The translations under genes and the position numbers were made by a program. Positions 22,684 to 30,586 of a stretch of 56,499 nt of DNA are shown here, piece by piece. The stretch is from a virus. Under the pieces are notes generated by a model. The model was not told the origin of the DNA. It searched no databases and worked only from the letters and a program-made list of their open reading frames with translations. The first letter of the stretch is position 1. Every line of letters begins with the position of its first letter. Location: positions 1-56,499 of IMG/VR virus record IMGVR_UViG_3300023179_000129; one strand, given 5' to 3'.

Positions 22684-23823
22684 ATGATTGGTGAAAGGTT
22701 TAATTTTGAAGATGTTTTTTTTAGAGACCTTACTGTTTGTGTATTGGACACTTTTGAAGGTCAAATAAAATGGGTGAATCGATTCAGCTCAGGTGATGTA
22801 AATGTGAACGTGCCTTTTTACTATTCGTTAACAGGAGATGAGAGGTTTTTACTAGACTCATTTAGCGATGATATTGTATCTGAAAATCGTTTTGTTGAAT
22901 TAAACACTGATATTATTCCGAGAGGCCATTTGACGATGACAGGATTTAATATTAGGTCTGACGAATTTGCAAATCCGAATGTTTGGCTTAGAATGGTAGT
23001 AGAGAACGAAGTTGAAATTAGAAAGGTACTGGCTAAGGTTAGAAGCGTTCCGATTACAGTAAATTATGATCTAACAATTTTACTCTCTTCAGAAGTTGAT
23101 ACATTTAAGTGTTCTCAAGCTATTATGGACACACTTTGGATGTATAAGTATATGTATTTTGAGTATAATTTTATGAATATAGATGCTATAATATTGATGC
23201 CGGATACGAGCACAATTACAATTGGCAGAGAAAAAAATCTTACATCAGATAATAATATCACTCTGAAAGCCACCTTTGAAGTTCATACCTATTACCCAGC
23301 AATGAGAAAAGATCGAGTTAACATGGAAGGGTATCCTAGATTTTACGGCGATGGATCAACCTTTGAAGAGATCACTGGGGAACCGCCGACATTTTTTCCA
23401 ATTGGCCAGTGGCCAGCAAGAGCAACCTCTCCTGTCGGTCCCCCTTTCGATGGGGTTCTTACTTCAGAGTTGGAACCACCATTCAACGAACATCCATTTC
23501 CACCTATGACCGGGACCAATGGAGGTGGAGCAAATGGAGGCACAGGCACAACTGGAGGTGGAGCAACTGGAGGCACAGGCACAACTGGCGGCGGCACACG
23601 ACCAATCAATTCAATTTTCCCGGAGGATTTTCCTAGAAAAGAAAGAAATCCAAGTCTTTTTAATGATCCAGATTATTTTGTAGTAGCCCCTAAAAGAACA
23701 AGGTGGTTCAACAATATACTACAAGCTCGTGAAAAAAATGCTAGACTAAATAATCCAAATGCCAACTCTAAACCAACTCCACCATCAGGTGGGCCAAACC
23801 CGCCAAAAAATCCTAATGCGTAA
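22684..23823 (+). CDS. 15: Tail completion / sheath stabiliser protein, gp15-like, with low-complexity tail
   Basis: Residues 1-205 form the folded part. It matches the gp15 scheme: short N-terminal aromatic segment, V-P-F-Y-Y-S-L strand, I-I-P-R-G-H-L, a Y-D-L-T-I-L-L strand, a long helix near Q-A-I-M-D-T-L-W, and the closing strand L-K-A-T-F-E-V-H-T-Y-Y-P. T4 gp15 caps the tail tube and sheath and joins head to tail. From about residue 280 a repeat of Gly, Thr and Asn follows, then a Pro/Asn-rich end, making 379 residues against 272 in T4. The gp15 call is by pattern and is moderately sure; another neck protein is possible. Confidence 0.68.
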   Translation: MIGERFNFEDVFFRDLTVCVLDTFEGQIKWVNRFSSGDVNVNVPFYYSLTGDERFLLDSFSDDIVSENRFVELNTDIIPRGHLTMTGFNIRSDEFANPNVWLRMVVENEVEIRKVLAKVRSVPITVNYDLTILLSSEVDTFKCSQAIMDTLWMYKYMYFEYNFMNIDAIILMPDTSTITIGREKNLTSDNNITLKATFEVHTYYPAMRKDRVNMEGYPRFYGDGSTFEEITGEPPTFFPIGQWPARATSPVGPPFDGVLTSELEPPFNEHPFPPMTGTNGGGANGGTGTTGGGATGGTGTTGGGTRPINSIFPEDFPRKERNPSLFNDPDYFVVAPKRTRWFNNILQAREKNARLNNPNANSKPTPPSGGPNPPKNPNA

Positions 23824-23878
23824 ACTAAAATTATTATTACCTAACTAAACAAAATTGGTAAAAATTGACTTTTTGGTA

Positions 23879-23888
23879 ATAATATATA
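23879..23888 (+). promoter_or_regulatory. AT-rich late-type promoter element
   Basis: ataatatata lies 34 bases upstream of ATG 23923. Confidence 0.4.
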
Positions 23889-23922
23889 GAGTAATAAACT
23901 AAAAAAAATATTTTAAAAAAAT

Positions 23923-25206
23923 ATGAAGAATCTTAAATTAGAATTGTTCAATTTCAAAAGGAGTCTAACATTAGACCAATCAGAAATTTGTCAAATTGTG
24001 GAAGGTCATATGAATGCTTGTGATGAACATTCAGAAAAAAACATTGTTATTTCATTGAACGAAAAGTTAAAACCATACACTTATGACAAGTCTGTAAAGT
24101 TCTTACTCGAATCGCTAAATAATGACATGTCAAACTACGAGTTGTTATATGAGTTAAAGAATTTATACAATGTTATTAACTCAAAAAACCAAGGTGAACT
24201 CTATAGACAACCTATCAATGTAATTTTACAGACAATTAATTTAGATTCCGACCAAGATAGACTATCAAAGGTTCTGAATGAATTAGCCGTTTACGATTGG
24301 GTTCCCGAAATCAAACTTTTTGTTCATAATTTAACAAAATCTCCCGAGAAAAGATCAAATTTACTAAGTGGTGGTAAGTCAGAGTCGGTATACACGCTCG
24401 TAGAGACGGTCCAGGATGGCCACATAGCATTGATTAAAGATTCTTGGTTTCTTTTAACTGAAAATTCTATTGAAAAAACTCTTTTAGAAAACAACACCGG
24501 AAATGAAGAAGAATTGATGACACTACGAACTCTACAAACAGCTATGAGTTATGCGACAATCTTTGAAGATAGGATAAACTTCAGAATTTCAGAATATCTA
24601 ACACTTGGTATGTCTGTGTCAAAAAAGGGTTTACTTTATGTAAACGATGATGAATTGAACGAAGAAACTACTCTGGAGTCTCTATTCTCTTCCCCTATTG
24701 TTCCGATTGTAAACAAAAATTTCTACCCAATGCTACAAACAGTATCTGAAAACTTAGATAAATTTGTTGAATTAGATGTAGTCAAAAGAGTTTCAAACCT
24801 AATAAATCCGTTTTTAGAGTGTTTTGCATTTAACTATAGAAATAATGTATACTTATACAGATGTGATGAAAGATATGGCAATTCATTCTTTAAATACGAG
24901 TCGGCTTTGGAACTAGTTAACGAAACTAAAAATGAGCTGAACTATGATTTAACATATTTCTTTGAAGACAAACTTTCTAAAGAATTAGTTGTTAAGAGAA
25001 AACTTGAAGATAAAGAAAGAGAAGTTACACTTAAATTAGAAGACGTTAATTTCAATATTGAGAAGGTCAAAAGTTCAATTAGATTGATTGGTGAATCACA
25101 AGTTTTAAACACCGCTCTGTCAAACTTAGAAAAAAGAGCTAAAGTTTTAGAAATTGAATTACTATCAATTAAAGAAACTCAATACAGAGAAAGAACATCA
25201 CTTTAA
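23923..25206 (+). CDS. Large protein of unknown function
   Basis: This 427-residue protein is mostly helical in residues 1-150, then a mixed region, and ends with a coiled coil (about residues 330-427, rich in Lys, Glu and Leu). It has no signal peptide, membrane segment or known motif. It is expressed alone, with its own AT-rich promoter element and a strong terminator 18 bases after the stop. Abundant proteins in such isolated units are often structural, so a virion role is plausible but unproven. Confidence 0.7.
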   Translation: MKNLKLELFNFKRSLTLDQSEICQIVEGHMNACDEHSEKNIVISLNEKLKPYTYDKSVKFLLESLNNDMSNYELLYELKNLYNVINSKNQGELYRQPINVILQTINLDSDQDRLSKVLNELAVYDWVPEIKLFVHNLTKSPEKRSNLLSGGKSESVYTLVETVQDGHIALIKDSWFLLTENSIEKTLLENNTGNEEELMTLRTLQTAMSYATIFEDRINFRISEYLTLGMSVSKKGLLYVNDDELNEETTLESLFSSPIVPIVNKNFYPMLQTVSENLDKFVELDVVKRVSNLINPFLECFAFNYRNNVYLYRCDERYGNSFFKYESALELVNETKNELNYDLTYFFEDKLSKELVVKRKLEDKEREVTLKLEDVNFNIEKVKSSIRLIGESQVLNTALSNLEKRAKVLEIELLSIKETQYRERTSL

Positions 25207-25223
25207 TATTGTACATAGCTTAG

Positions 25224-25248
25224 AAAACCCTCTTACGAGGGTTTTTTT
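25224..25248 (+). terminator. Rho-independent terminator
   Basis: AAAACCCTC and GAGGGTTTT form a 9-bp stem with a TTAC loop, followed by a T run. It follows the 427-residue gene. Confidence 0.88.
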
Positions 25249-25307
25249 CATTTTAATAAACTTTTTTTTGACATAAGTATATAACATGAAAAATATTAGA
25301 TTTTAAC

Positions 25308-25415
25308 ATGATTCGTTTAGTGAGAAAATTCAAAAAAATTCTAAAATCAAAACTAAATAAAAAATACTTTTCTAATTTTTTATTCGAAAAAATAATCCCA
25401 AAGCCATTTATCTAA
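25308..25415 (+). CDS. Small, very basic peptide upstream of the sigma factor (possible)
   Basis: ATG 25308 to TAA 25415 gives 35 residues. It begins M-I-R-L-V-R-K-F-K-K-I-L-K and ends I-I-P-K-P-F-I, with about ten Lys/Arg and no acidic residue except one Glu. The initiation context (ttttaacATG) is like others here. A TTGACA-like sequence at 25268-25273 and AT-rich DNA precede it. It could be a short regulator, a leader peptide for the sigma gene 29 bases downstream, or chance. Confidence 0.35.
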   Translation: MIRLVRKFKKILKSKLNKKYFSNFLFEKIIPKPFI

Positions 25416-25424
25416 ATAATAAAG

Positions 25425-25440
25425 ATCTCTTCGTAGAGAT
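25425..25440 (+). promoter_or_regulatory. Hairpin immediately before the sigma-factor start
   Basis: ATCTCT and AGAGAT form a perfect 6-bp stem around the loop TCGT, ending four bases before the GTG start at 25445. It could modulate initiation at this weak start codon. No T run follows, so it is not a typical terminator. Confidence 0.45.
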
Positions 25441-25444
25441 TATC

Positions 25445-25771
25445 GTGTCTAAAGCACAAGGAAAATTAACAAGAAACGCAGAAAAAATGCTCGAGCTTCT
25501 AGCAAAGAAAACTGTAAAAAAAATGAGATACTGGTCAAATGACGACAAATTAGATTGTTATCAATCGGGCCTGTTAGATATGTTTCAAAACTGGTATAAT
25601 TTCAATGAAGAAAAATCGACTAACGCATTTGCCTACTTCACCGAGATATTTAAACGCGGCTTGGCCAAGGGATTTAACCAAATATACCTAAAGAAAGGAG
25701 ACAGCGATAATCAAATAAAACTGCTCTCTATTGAAGGATCTAATGAAGGACAAGGTCTACACTCAATTTAG
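25445..25771 (+). CDS. 55: Late sigma factor, gp55-like
   Basis: This 108-residue protein starts at GTG 25445; the frame is open for 23 codons upstream but has no ATG. The recognisable part is sigma region 2: W-S-N-D-D-K-L-D-C-Y-Q-S-G-L-L-D-M-F (about residues 30-47), then F-N-E-E-K-S-T-N-A-F-A-Y-F-T-E-I-F-K-R (about 53-71). T4 gp55 and related phage sigmas carry the same F-D-x-x-K-x-x-N-P-x-A-Y-x-T segment. gp55 recruits host RNA polymerase to late promoters of the TATAAATA type, and the AT-rich elements here are the obvious candidates. It is shorter than T4 gp55 (185). Confidence 0.78.
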   Translation: MSKAQGKLTRNAEKMLELLAKKTVKKMRYWSNDDKLDCYQSGLLDMFQNWYNFNEEKSTNAFAYFTEIFKRGLAKGFNQIYLKKGDSDNQIKLLSIEGSNEGQGLHSI

Positions 25772-25829
25772 GAAAATAAACTCACCAAAAGCGATAAAAT
25801 GCACTAAATATCTCTAAGAGATTAGACAT

Positions 25830-26936
25830 CTAGTTGGAGTAAACAGTGGTTATCATTCTATGAGCGACTAGGTAAGGGTCGCAGTTAGAAGCTGGTCTTC
25901 TATCTTCAAAATATCCCCGGCCTTGAATTGTTGCCTGAGCGGGTATTCGAATTGAGGTATCACGGGTGCTATAGCCAAAACTAAAATCGTTGATTCCAGA
26001 AGTTTCATGGTGACCAGTTAATCTTTCTTCGTTGAATAGGCCATAAACATTAATGTGGTCTAAATGGTGTCTTTCTAGTTTTTTCATAGTCTCTTGAATT
26101 ACTTCAAAACCACCCTGTTCTCTCATCTCTTTTGTTGAGAAATTGACATGACATCCGGTTCCGTTCCAATCACCTTTTAATGGTTTAGGATGTAACGAAA
26201 CGTTGACGGTGTATAACTCAGCCACTCGCTGTAAAATATATCGTGAAATCCAAAGTTGGTCAGAGCCATTTAGTGATGTGACCGGGCCAATTTGATATTC
26301 CCACTGACCAAGTAAAACTTCGGCATTTATTCCAGAAATATCGAGTCCAATTTCCATGCACATGTTCATGTGTTTTTCAACAATTTCTCTACCGATGACG
26401 GTGTCGGCTCCTATGCCACAATAGTAATCTCCCTGTGGTCTAGGTGTTTTAGTTGGATCGTCTTCTACAAATCCGAGAGGGATTCCAACGCCATCAGAAA
26501 ACGGTCTCTGTGGCTTGTGAGTGAGGGTATATTCCTGTTCCCAGCCAAACCAGGGGAGGTCGTTTTTTTTACCAGTTTCGAGCAATTCTAACTCATTTAA
26601 TTTTTCTTCCAGTCTTCTTCTATTATTTGAGACATGTGGTGAACCATCAGGGTTCAAAACCTCGCAAAGTATTAGTTTGTCTCCAAATTCTCTAAACGGA
26701 TCATTAACTACAAAAACCGGTTTAAGTAGACAATCTGTATTTTCTCCACGGCCGGCTTTAGCCTGATTTGTAGAACTTCCATCAAAAGACCACAATTCGT
26801 AGTCATCCGGTTTATTTGAATTTTTATACAATTTTTCACCGCTTTGTAAAAAATTTGATTCGATAATTTTAGTTTTGCTTCTGAGCTTTTGGGGATTTGA
26901 ACCGTCAAGCCAGATATATTCCAATTTATATTTCAT
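25830..26936 (-). CDS. glnA: Type II glutamine synthetase (beta-grasp family)
   Basis: The start is taken at ATG 26936 (M-K-Y-K-L-E-Y-I-W-L-D-G), because 15 further upstream residues are hydrophobic and absent from the family. The 368-residue enzyme makes glutamine from glutamate, ammonia and ATP. Active-site signatures are intact: W-S-F-D-G-S-S-T (about residues 49-56), W-F-G-W-E-Q-E-Y (about 127-134), G-I-N-A-E-V-L-L-G-Q-W-E-Y-Q (about 200-213), D-W-N-G-T-G-C-H-V-N-F-S (about 252-263), G-H-H-E-T-S-G-I-N-D-F-S-F-G and R-R-P-A-S-N-C-D-P-Y near the end. GSII occurs in eukaryotes and some bacteria including Bacteroidota. Inside a phage it is an auxiliary metabolic gene, presumably gained from a host. 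Confidence 0.93.
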   Translation of the reverse strand: MKYKLEYIWLDGSNPQKLRSKTKIIESNFLQSGEKLYKNSNKPDDYELWSFDGSSTNQAKAGRGENTDCLLKPVFVVNDPFREFGDKLILCEVLNPDGSPHVSNNRRRLEEKLNELELLETGKKNDLPWFGWEQEYTLTHKPQRPFSDGVGIPLGFVEDDPTKTPRPQGDYYCGIGADTVIGREIVEKHMNMCMEIGLDISGINAEVLLGQWEYQIGPVTSLNGSDQLWISRYILQRVAELYTVNVSLHPKPLKGDWNGTGCHVNFSTKEMREQGGFEVIQETMKKLERHHLDHINVYGLFNEERLTGHHETSGINDFSFGYSTRDTSIRIPAQATIQGRGYFEDRRPASNCDPYLVAHRMITTVYSN

Positions 26937-27000
26937 AACAAAGTATATATTAATTTCAAAACAAATGTTTATCAAAACCATATATTTTTTTGATTATTAT

Positions 27001-27279
27001 ATGAAACTATCTTATATTCAACTTTGGGAAATATTACTAACAGATAACTCCATACAATCTGATGGCTGTTCTTTGCATCTTACTATAGCAGATAGAGATT
27101 TTTTTTTAGATAAGATGTCACAAAGCAATGATGAAAGACCCTGTGGCATTTACGAAAAAGTTTTTGTCAGCGATTTGATTTGGGAGATTGTGAAAAAAGA
27201 AAAAAGTGTGCGAATATCAGAAGTTGAATTTAATAATTCATTAAATCTTAAAAATATTAAAGTTTACGAAAATGTTTAA
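27001..27279 (+). CDS. Small protein of unknown function
   Basis: From ATG 27001 the product is 92 residues (M-K-L-S-Y-I-Q-L-W-E-I-L-L); longer starts would run into the glutamine synthetase gene. The protein is helical at the start, has a C-S-L-H-L-T-I strand near residue 24, and is acidic overall with no known motif. Its end overlaps by eight bases the start of a small membrane protein gene, so the two are probably coupled. Confidence 0.6.
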   Translation: MKLSYIQLWEILLTDNSIQSDGCSLHLTIADRDFFLDKMSQSNDERPCGIYEKVFVSDLIWEIVKKEKSVRISEVEFNNSLNLKNIKVYENV

Positions 27280-27592
27280 TCTTATTTCACTACTTTTTAT
27301 CTTCTCTAATTTTTATTTTATCTACCATTATAAAAGACTAGATGAACCGATAAGGGTCAGAGATTACAGTAAAAAATTGGACTTAGTTTATTATATTTCA
27401 AAGCCGGTTTTTTTTATTTGGGTGTTGGTTGGTATCATGTTTTCTATTTCCAATATCTACCTTTATCTTGGTCTAATAAGTTTTCTGCGTATTCCAATTT
27501 ATTACACCAATAAATCAATTTACTCACGTTATCACAGACTTATTCCAGTGTTGAATTTGGCGCTCTTAATTTTGTTATTATTTGGGTTATAA
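27272..27592 (+). CDS. Small multi-span membrane protein
   Basis: This 106-residue protein has three or four hydrophobic segments: residues 3-18, about 45-62 (V-F-F-I-W-V-L-V-G-I-M-F-S-I), 63-73 and 91-105. Short basic loops lie between them. It is an integral inner-membrane protein of unknown role. Small phage membrane proteins include holins, superinfection-exclusion proteins and lysis regulators; nothing in the sequence decides among them. The final six bases overlap the convergent gp4 gene. Confidence 0.6.
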   Translation: MFNLISLLFIFSNFYFIYHYKRLDEPIRVRDYSKKLDLVYYISKPVFFIWVLVGIMFSISNIYLYLGLISFLRIPIYYTNKSIYSRYHRLIPVLNLALLILLLFGL

Positions 27593-28114
27593 ATTAAATT
27601 TTTTTAAGTGGTCTTCTGTTATTATTATAAACTCAAATCCTTTTTTTTGACACCAAGAAATCATAGTGTCCCATTTTTGTTTATTTTTATAAGCCATTTT
27701 TAGATCGTATTCAAAGTTTTTGAGTTTCTTTCCCCGGTTTTCAGGAATCTCTAATCTACCTTCATTCAGGGCTAACACCATGTTATATTCTTTTTGAGGT
27801 TTGACTTCAACTACTACCTTTTTTGTTAGAGTCTCATTAATTTTCATTTCATAATAAAAGTCAGGATAGTACGAGTGTTCTTTTATTTTAGTATCACCTT
27901 TATCAAAGTGTGTCATCTGGTATGGAATTTTCAAACATTCCGCGCCCCAAATAGATATTTTATCATTGTGGTCTAACCAAGTCATTATCTTTTTCTCCCA
28001 ACTGCTTCGAAAAAATACGCCTCCAAGTGAATTTAATTTCAGCACTTTTTCTTTAAACTTTGGAATATAATTGCCCTGGTTATAGTTTGAATTATTAGGT
28101 TTAGCGTTTAACAT
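27587..28114 (-). CDS. 4: Head completion protein gp4 family
   Basis: This 175-residue protein carries the gp4/gp50 core, which is a restriction-endonuclease-like fold: F-F-R-S-S-W-E-K-K-I-M-T-W-L-D (about residues 34-48), W-G-A-E-C-L-K-I-P-Y, Y-Y-P-D-F-Y (about 82-87) and V-V-V-E-V-K-P (about 99-105). The last two form the P-D…E-x-K catalytic pattern. In T4, gp4 completes filled heads before tail joining. The length is near T4 gp4 (150). It is expressed divergently from the next gene through a shared AT-rich element. Confidence 0.85.
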   Translation of the reverse strand: MLNAKPNNSNYNQGNYIPKFKEKVLKLNSLGGVFFRSSWEKKIMTWLDHNDKISIWGAECLKIPYQMTHFDKGDTKIKEHSYYPDFYYEMKINETLTKKVVVEVKPQKEYNMVLALNEGRLEIPENRGKKLKNFEYDLKMAYKNKQKWDTMISWCQKKGFEFIIITEDHLKKFNL

Positions 28115-28118
28115 ATTT

Positions 28119-28130
28119 TTATATATAAAT
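28119..28130. promoter_or_regulatory. Shared AT-rich element between divergent gp4 and the 236-residue gene
   Basis: ttatatataaat sits in the 22-base gap between two divergent start codons. It reads as the recurrent element in both directions. Confidence 0.45.
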
Positions 28131-28136
28131 AAAATA

Positions 28137-28847
28137 ATGCTTGGCTATATGGGTGAATTATATGATAGATTTAAACTAAATAAATTGGTTAATTCTGACG
28201 ACCCGGTAAGTTATTTCAAAGAAAACTCAATAGATTTTTATAAATCTTACACCAAATCAACTGAACAAATAAAAGCAATTCCCGTAAGACTGATGATACC
28301 GGGAAAATTTTATTTTCTACATTACAAAGATGATACAAACTGGATTAAATGGTCACCTGTATTTGTTGTAGAAGAAAAAAAATCTTATGGTTTTCACTGT
28401 ATGAATTTGAATTTTATGCCTCTTGAGATTAGAATTTTATTTTTTGATAAATACATTACTGATAAAGATTTTGAGTCAGACGCGGAAAAAAAAGGAAATC
28501 ACTTTATCAAAGTCAAGCCAGATATGGTTCAGAATGAACTAAAGAAAATTAGAATGAATCACTGTATGAAATTTTATAATTCTTCACAAATTGTTACTTG
28601 TCACCGTATCATGTTTGATGACTTACCTAATTTTTTATTTTCTTCTCATCCAATGTTTAAATATGACCCTAAAAAATTAATTCAAATATGGAAGAAACAA
28701 GCTTCTGAATCTGAGAGAAGAGGTGATGAGATGATGAAGTTAACAATAGAAGACTTATATAATTTTGACAAAGAATTTAAACATCGTTTTGATGTGTTAA
28801 AAGGTCACATTGATAGATTTAGAAAAAGTGTTCAAAAATGGGGATAA
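28137..28847 (+). CDS. Conserved-type phage protein of unknown function, probably virion-associated
   Basis: This 236-residue protein contains a beta-rich segment P-G-K-F-Y-F-L-H-Y-K (about residues 52-61) followed by W-S-P-V-F-V-V-E-E-K-K-S-Y-G-F-H-C-M-N-L-N-F-M (divided across about 71-93). A helical C-terminus follows. This G-K-x-Y-x-F-x-Y…P…G-x-N-x-x-Y/F scheme recurs in proteins encoded among structural genes of marine T4-like phages. No enzyme motif is seen. I infer a structural or assembly role from that recollection and from its placement opposite gp4. Confidence 0.6.
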   Translation: MLGYMGELYDRFKLNKLVNSDDPVSYFKENSIDFYKSYTKSTEQIKAIPVRLMIPGKFYFLHYKDDTNWIKWSPVFVVEEKKSYGFHCMNLNFMPLEIRILFFDKYITDKDFESDAEKKGNHFIKVKPDMVQNELKKIRMNHCMKFYNSSQIVTCHRIMFDDLPNFLFSSHPMFKYDPKKLIQIWKKQASESERRGDEMMKLTIEDLYNFDKEFKHRFDVLKGHIDRFRKSVQKWG

Positions 28848-28848
28848 T

Positions 28849-29208
28849 CTATTCAAAGATTGAATCAATCATATTGTCTCGATAAATTTGTTTAGTGATG
28901 TCTCCCAGTATAGAATCAACCAACTTGTCATAAACATCATCAGAGTTATTGAATTCATATTCTTTAAGAATAGACAAATTTCTATTATACCAACCATAAA
29001 AATAATCACAACAACATTCAATTAATTCTTCAAATGTTAAATCATCTCTTAAAAAATAACTACAATGAAGTATTTTAAATCCAAACGGTTGATGAAGATT
29101 TGTTCCCCAGTCGTCATTTTCGTATGAAATTATAAAACAACGGTTCCAACCTATTTCTATTGTGAATCCCAGTTCCTGTATTTTATCTAAGTGGTCGGTA
29201 AATTGCAT
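28849..29208 (-). CDS. Protein of unknown function
   Basis: The start is ATG 29208, two bases after the cupin gene's stop. The 119-residue protein is acidic, with aromatic/Cys-rich stretches (I-E-C-C-C-D-Y-F-Y-G-W-Y near residues 60-71). The Cys residues are clustered in one helix and do not form a zinc pattern. There is no recognisable family. It is translated after the cupin protein in the same minus-strand operon. Confidence 0.6.
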   Translation of the reverse strand: MQFTDHLDKIQELGFTIEIGWNRCFIISYENDDWGTNLHQPFGFKILHCSYFLRDDLTFEELIECCCDYFYGWYNRNLSILKEYEFNNSDDVYDKLVDSILGDITKQIYRDNMIDSIFE

Positions 29209-29210
29209 AA

Positions 29211-29543
29211 TTAATTTGTTCTCTCGTATGATTGGAAAACACACACAAAAACTAAATCTTGGTTTCCAGTATTAAAGACCTTATGAAAAGCGCCATCTGG
29301 TATTAGGATAATATCTTCAGATTTTACTTCTATTTTTTCATCATCTAACTGAATGATACCCGTTCCACTTTTAAAGAAATAGACTTCCTCTAATCCAGGG
29401 TGTGAATGACCAGAAGTTTCTTTACCAGGGTGTAGAATTGTCTTTGATACACAAAGATTACTTAGAAATCTATTATCTTCAACTACATATACTTCTGTGT
29501 CTCTGATAATCTTTCCCAGTATAACATCACTATTAATTTTCAT
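29211..29543 (-). CDS. Small cupin-domain protein
   Basis: This 110-residue single cupin has motif 1 G-H-S-H-P-G-L-E-E-V-Y-F-F-K-S-G-x-G (about residues 45-62), giving two His and one Glu, and motif 2 I-L-I-P-D-G-A-F-H-K-V-F-N (about 79-91), giving the third His. Together these complete a metal site. The domain resembles small sugar- or amino-acid-binding cupins and mannose-6-phosphate isomerase-like barrels. The substrate is unknown. It lies between an adenine methyltransferase and an unknown gene on the minus strand. Confidence 0.8.
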   Translation of the reverse strand: MKINSDVILGKIIRDTEVYVVEDNRFLSNLCVSKTILHPGKETSGHSHPGLEEVYFFKSGTGIIQLDDEKIEVKSEDIILIPDGAFHKVFNTGNQDLVFVCVFQSYERTN

Positions 29544-29560
29544 ATTTAGTTTGTATTTTT

Positions 29561-30508
29561 TTATAATTTTTGACCAGTGATTGGATCATAATTTAGAATC
29601 AATAGTTCCACTCCTTTTTCAGCTTTACCCTTTGACTCATGATTGTTACCGCCGTTTGCAGAGCTTCTGTTGACTTCTTTTTCAAACCAAAGATATTTAT
29701 CTTTCGGTAATAACTCTTCTAAGAGTGGAAAATAATAGTATGATAATGACCATCTACTTTCAATACCCTTAATCAATTCTAAAAGTCTTCTGTGTGAGGC
29801 AGGTCCAAATACACCCTCTGCATCAGACCCATACCAGAAAAGCCTCTTAGCATCGTCTTCGCCCTTTGATTCGTCAAATCTAGCATAAGGAGGGTCTAAA
29901 TAAATGTAAGTTTCTGGGCTATCCCATTTTAAGATTAGTTCTTGAAAATCAATATTGTTGAACTCGGTGATAGATTGTAGTTTCTGTGTATATTTATTTT
30001 TCTTTAATTTAGATATTAAAGATTCTAATTTAAGTTTATCCGTATCTTTTTTATACCCAGTAAATCCACCGCCTCGTGGATAGACACTGGAAAAACTTGA
30101 AGTGATAAGAAATGCGTAAATTGCAGCTCTTTTAAAGTCACCCATTTCAAAGTCATTGTTGTCTAAAAAATCATTGTCTACATACTTTCTATAGATAGAT
30201 TTATAGAAATCCCATTTTTTTTGGGGATCCGTTTCGGTTGTATTAAGAATTGTTTGTTTCAATTTTTCTAAAACATATAAAAACTTTTCTGGCTCAGCGC
30301 AACACTTCATTAGATTGACTTGGTGTCTATTTTTATCGTTATAAACCACATTTTCAAAATTTAATGTATCATCGTCCATGTAGGTAGCAAAAGAACCCGA
30401 AAACGGCTCGAGGTAATTTTTGACGCCTGTTTTGGGTATTTTTTTGTTAATGAAGTCAAGAAAAACGGAAGAACTCTTTCCTCCAAAATAAGAAATAACA
30501 GCGCACAT
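29561..30508 (-). CDS. DNA adenine methyltransferase, D12 class (Dam-like)
   Basis: This 315-residue protein shows the SAM-binding motif Y-F-G-G-K-S (residues 7-12) followed by Y-L-E-P-F-S-G-S (about 32-39). The catalytic D-P-P-Y is near residues 201-204, preceded by Y-I-Y-L. This order places it in the D12 class that methylates N6 of adenine. Phage Dam enzymes commonly protect DNA from host restriction or mark strands during replication. The recognition site cannot be read from the sequence. It is upstream of the cupin gene in the same direction. Confidence 0.88.
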   Translation of the reverse strand: MCAVISYFGGKSSSVFLDFINKKIPKTGVKNYLEPFSGSFATYMDDDTLNFENVVYNDKNRHQVNLMKCCAEPEKFLYVLEKLKQTILNTTETDPQKKWDFYKSIYRKYVDNDFLDNNDFEMGDFKRAAIYAFLITSSFSSVYPRGGGFTGYKKDTDKLKLESLISKLKKNKYTQKLQSITEFNNIDFQELILKWDSPETYIYLDPPYARFDESKGEDDAKRLFWYGSDAEGVFGPASHRRLLELIKGIESRWSLSYYYFPLLEELLPKDKYLWFEKEVNRSSANGGNNHESKGKAEKGVELLILNYDPITGQKL

Positions 30509-30586
30509 TTTATTTAAATTTAGTTAAGGTTTATTTTATATTCTAAAAATTAATATTGTTTCTTTTTTTGAGTAGACCACAATTTG

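Noticed and set aside
26937-26981. Longer start for glutamine synthetase
   Set aside because: The added residues are hydrophobic and not part of the family; the conserved K-L-E-Y-I-W-L-D-G begins right after ATG 26936.
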